Shown here piece after piece: positions 6,183 through 6,800 of a DNA stretch of 6,800 nt (positions are counted from its first letter, which is position 1; each line of letters starts with the position of its first letter). The translations under genes and the position numbers were made by a program. The stretch lies in NCBI GenBank assembly GCA_052174475.1, contig JBQMRO010000004.1:1-6800 (forward strand). Direction: 5' to 3'. This DNA comes from Arsenophonus sp052174475 (lineage in GTDB: Bacteria; Pseudomonadota; Gammaproteobacteria; Enterobacterales; Enterobacteriaceae). The notes beneath the pieces are model-generated. The model made no database searches and was not told where the DNA came from. It saw only the letters and a program-made list of their open reading frames with translations.

Positions 6183-6416
6183 ATGAACTTATAATCTATA
6201 GAGGGCTAGGTTATGATCCCCGTCTTCTTCGTTTTCTGTGGTAAACAGAAAAATAATTGATTAGATATACTTGACGAATGCTTATAGCATAAGAATTTCT
6301 ATTTTTTCTAGCAAGAGATGTAGATGCATATGTATATAATTCTCAATCCAACTAAACTACTTTTCAATATTGATTATGACTGAACTAAATTTCTTAAACT
6401 ATATTGAAAGTGTCAA

Positions 6417-6800
6417 CTCGTGGTACATCTATTTGTAGAGCGAACCTTTCCTACAGCACTTGTATCATGGTGCGCTAATCCTGAAAGTTACTCCTATACC
6501 TCTAATAAATCTTCCCGCCTCCGTTCCTTCCAAAGCTGCAAGTCAAAAACTGTAGTTGATATGACGTCAAATCTATTGAGCAGTAGTTAGCAAAGCAGGT
6601 TCATATTTTGCTCGATTGCAATTCACAACACATTATTTTCACTATCCCCATCTTCTTTGCCTTTTCAACAATAACTGGGCTTGCGCAATTTAATGCTTTA
6701 TTTCTGGCTGCCACTTATACTTATGCTGTAGTGGACACACAACAGGGTATTAAAAATTGATATCTTCTATCCTTTGTGCATTTGTCCTCGACAACTCAAT
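6417..6800 (+). pseudogene. IS91-family transposase remnant (right copy, central part)
   Basis: This is the counterpart of the fragment at 1-389. It reads ERTFPTALVSWCANPESYS from about 6438, then loses a base in the stretch around 6573-6585 (TTGAGCAGTAGTTAGC where the left copy has TTGACGCAGTGGTTAGC), which brings in a stop. It resumes as LAKQVHILLDCNSQHIIFTIP (motif at 6626-6649) and keeps the frame the left copy loses: ITGLAQFNALFLAATYTYA to QQGIKN and a stop. One base on, the frame reads IDIFYPLCICPRQLN to the window end, as in family GIFCALHTYGRQLN. Combining the two copies rebuilds roughly 120 residues of an IS91-like protein from the zinc-binding region towards the HUH motif. It is a pseudogene, and its remainder lies outside the window. 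Confidence 0.65.

Larger units (their letters stand above)
6098..6800. repeat. Right outer arm of ~0.7 kb inverted repeat
   Basis: This is the reverse-complement partner of 6-709. It reaches the last base of the window and almost certainly continues. It carries the better-preserved 3' part of the IS91-like fragment and a perfect palindrome (6165-6182) that is degenerate in the left arm. Apart from the transposase relic I see no gene. Very short frames with ribosome-site-like leaders (for example ATGACTGAC after AAGGAGCAA at 6151-6159) stop within ten codons. Confidence 0.95.

Noticed and set aside
1..6800. CRISPR array, tRNA, rRNA or an intact defence or toxin system
   Set aside because: There are no regularly spaced short repeats, no cloverleaf or rRNA-like sequence, and no intact genes beyond zapG and degQ.

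Overview
The window looks like a piece of an AT-rich, decaying enterobacterial genome, most likely an insect-associated symbiont of the Arsenophonus/Sodalis kind. That placement is inference. It rests on two intact chromosomal genes whose proteins closely resemble the Escherichia coli zapG (yhcB) and degQ products, set among wrecked transposase genes and long stretches with no gene. Only these two genes, both on the minus strand and in the ancestral order zapG then degQ, look functional.

Layout: (1) 1-1013 is the left arm of a long inverted repeat. Its outer part (6-709) matches 6098-6800 in reverse complement at roughly 94-95 % by eye. Its inner part (710-1013) matches 5806-6097 much more weakly. 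The outermost ~390 bases of each arm hold the broken middle of what I read as an IS91-family (HUH, zinc-binding) transposase, which runs off both window edges. (2) 1149-1179 is a hairpin just past degQ. (3) 1190-2611 is degQ, a periplasmic serine protease/chaperone with its full catalytic triad and two PDZ domains. A sigma-E-like promoter lies about 80 bases upstream. (4) 2865-3248 is zapG, an inner-membrane cell-envelope/division protein with a clear ribosome binding site and a candidate sigma-70 promoter. (5) 3338-4626 has no convincing gene. The divergent zapE expected beside zapG is not there. It holds tandem hairpins and a stray copy of the 5' end of the next element. (6) 4627-5800 is the ghost of an IS256/Mutator-family transposase. 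It is riddled with frameshifts and stops, but the two D codons and the E codon of the catalytic triad can still be read. (7) 5806-6800 is the right arm of the inverted repeat.

The picture is a two-gene envelope-maintenance segment trapped between inverted copies of old mobile DNA. zapG and degQ probably persist because envelope synthesis and periplasmic protein quality control remain useful, while the DNA around them decays. I found no RNA gene, no CRISPR array and no intact novel system. The most interesting material is the pair of mobile-element ghosts, the inverted repeat with its two levels of divergence, and a perfect 18-base palindrome in one arm.
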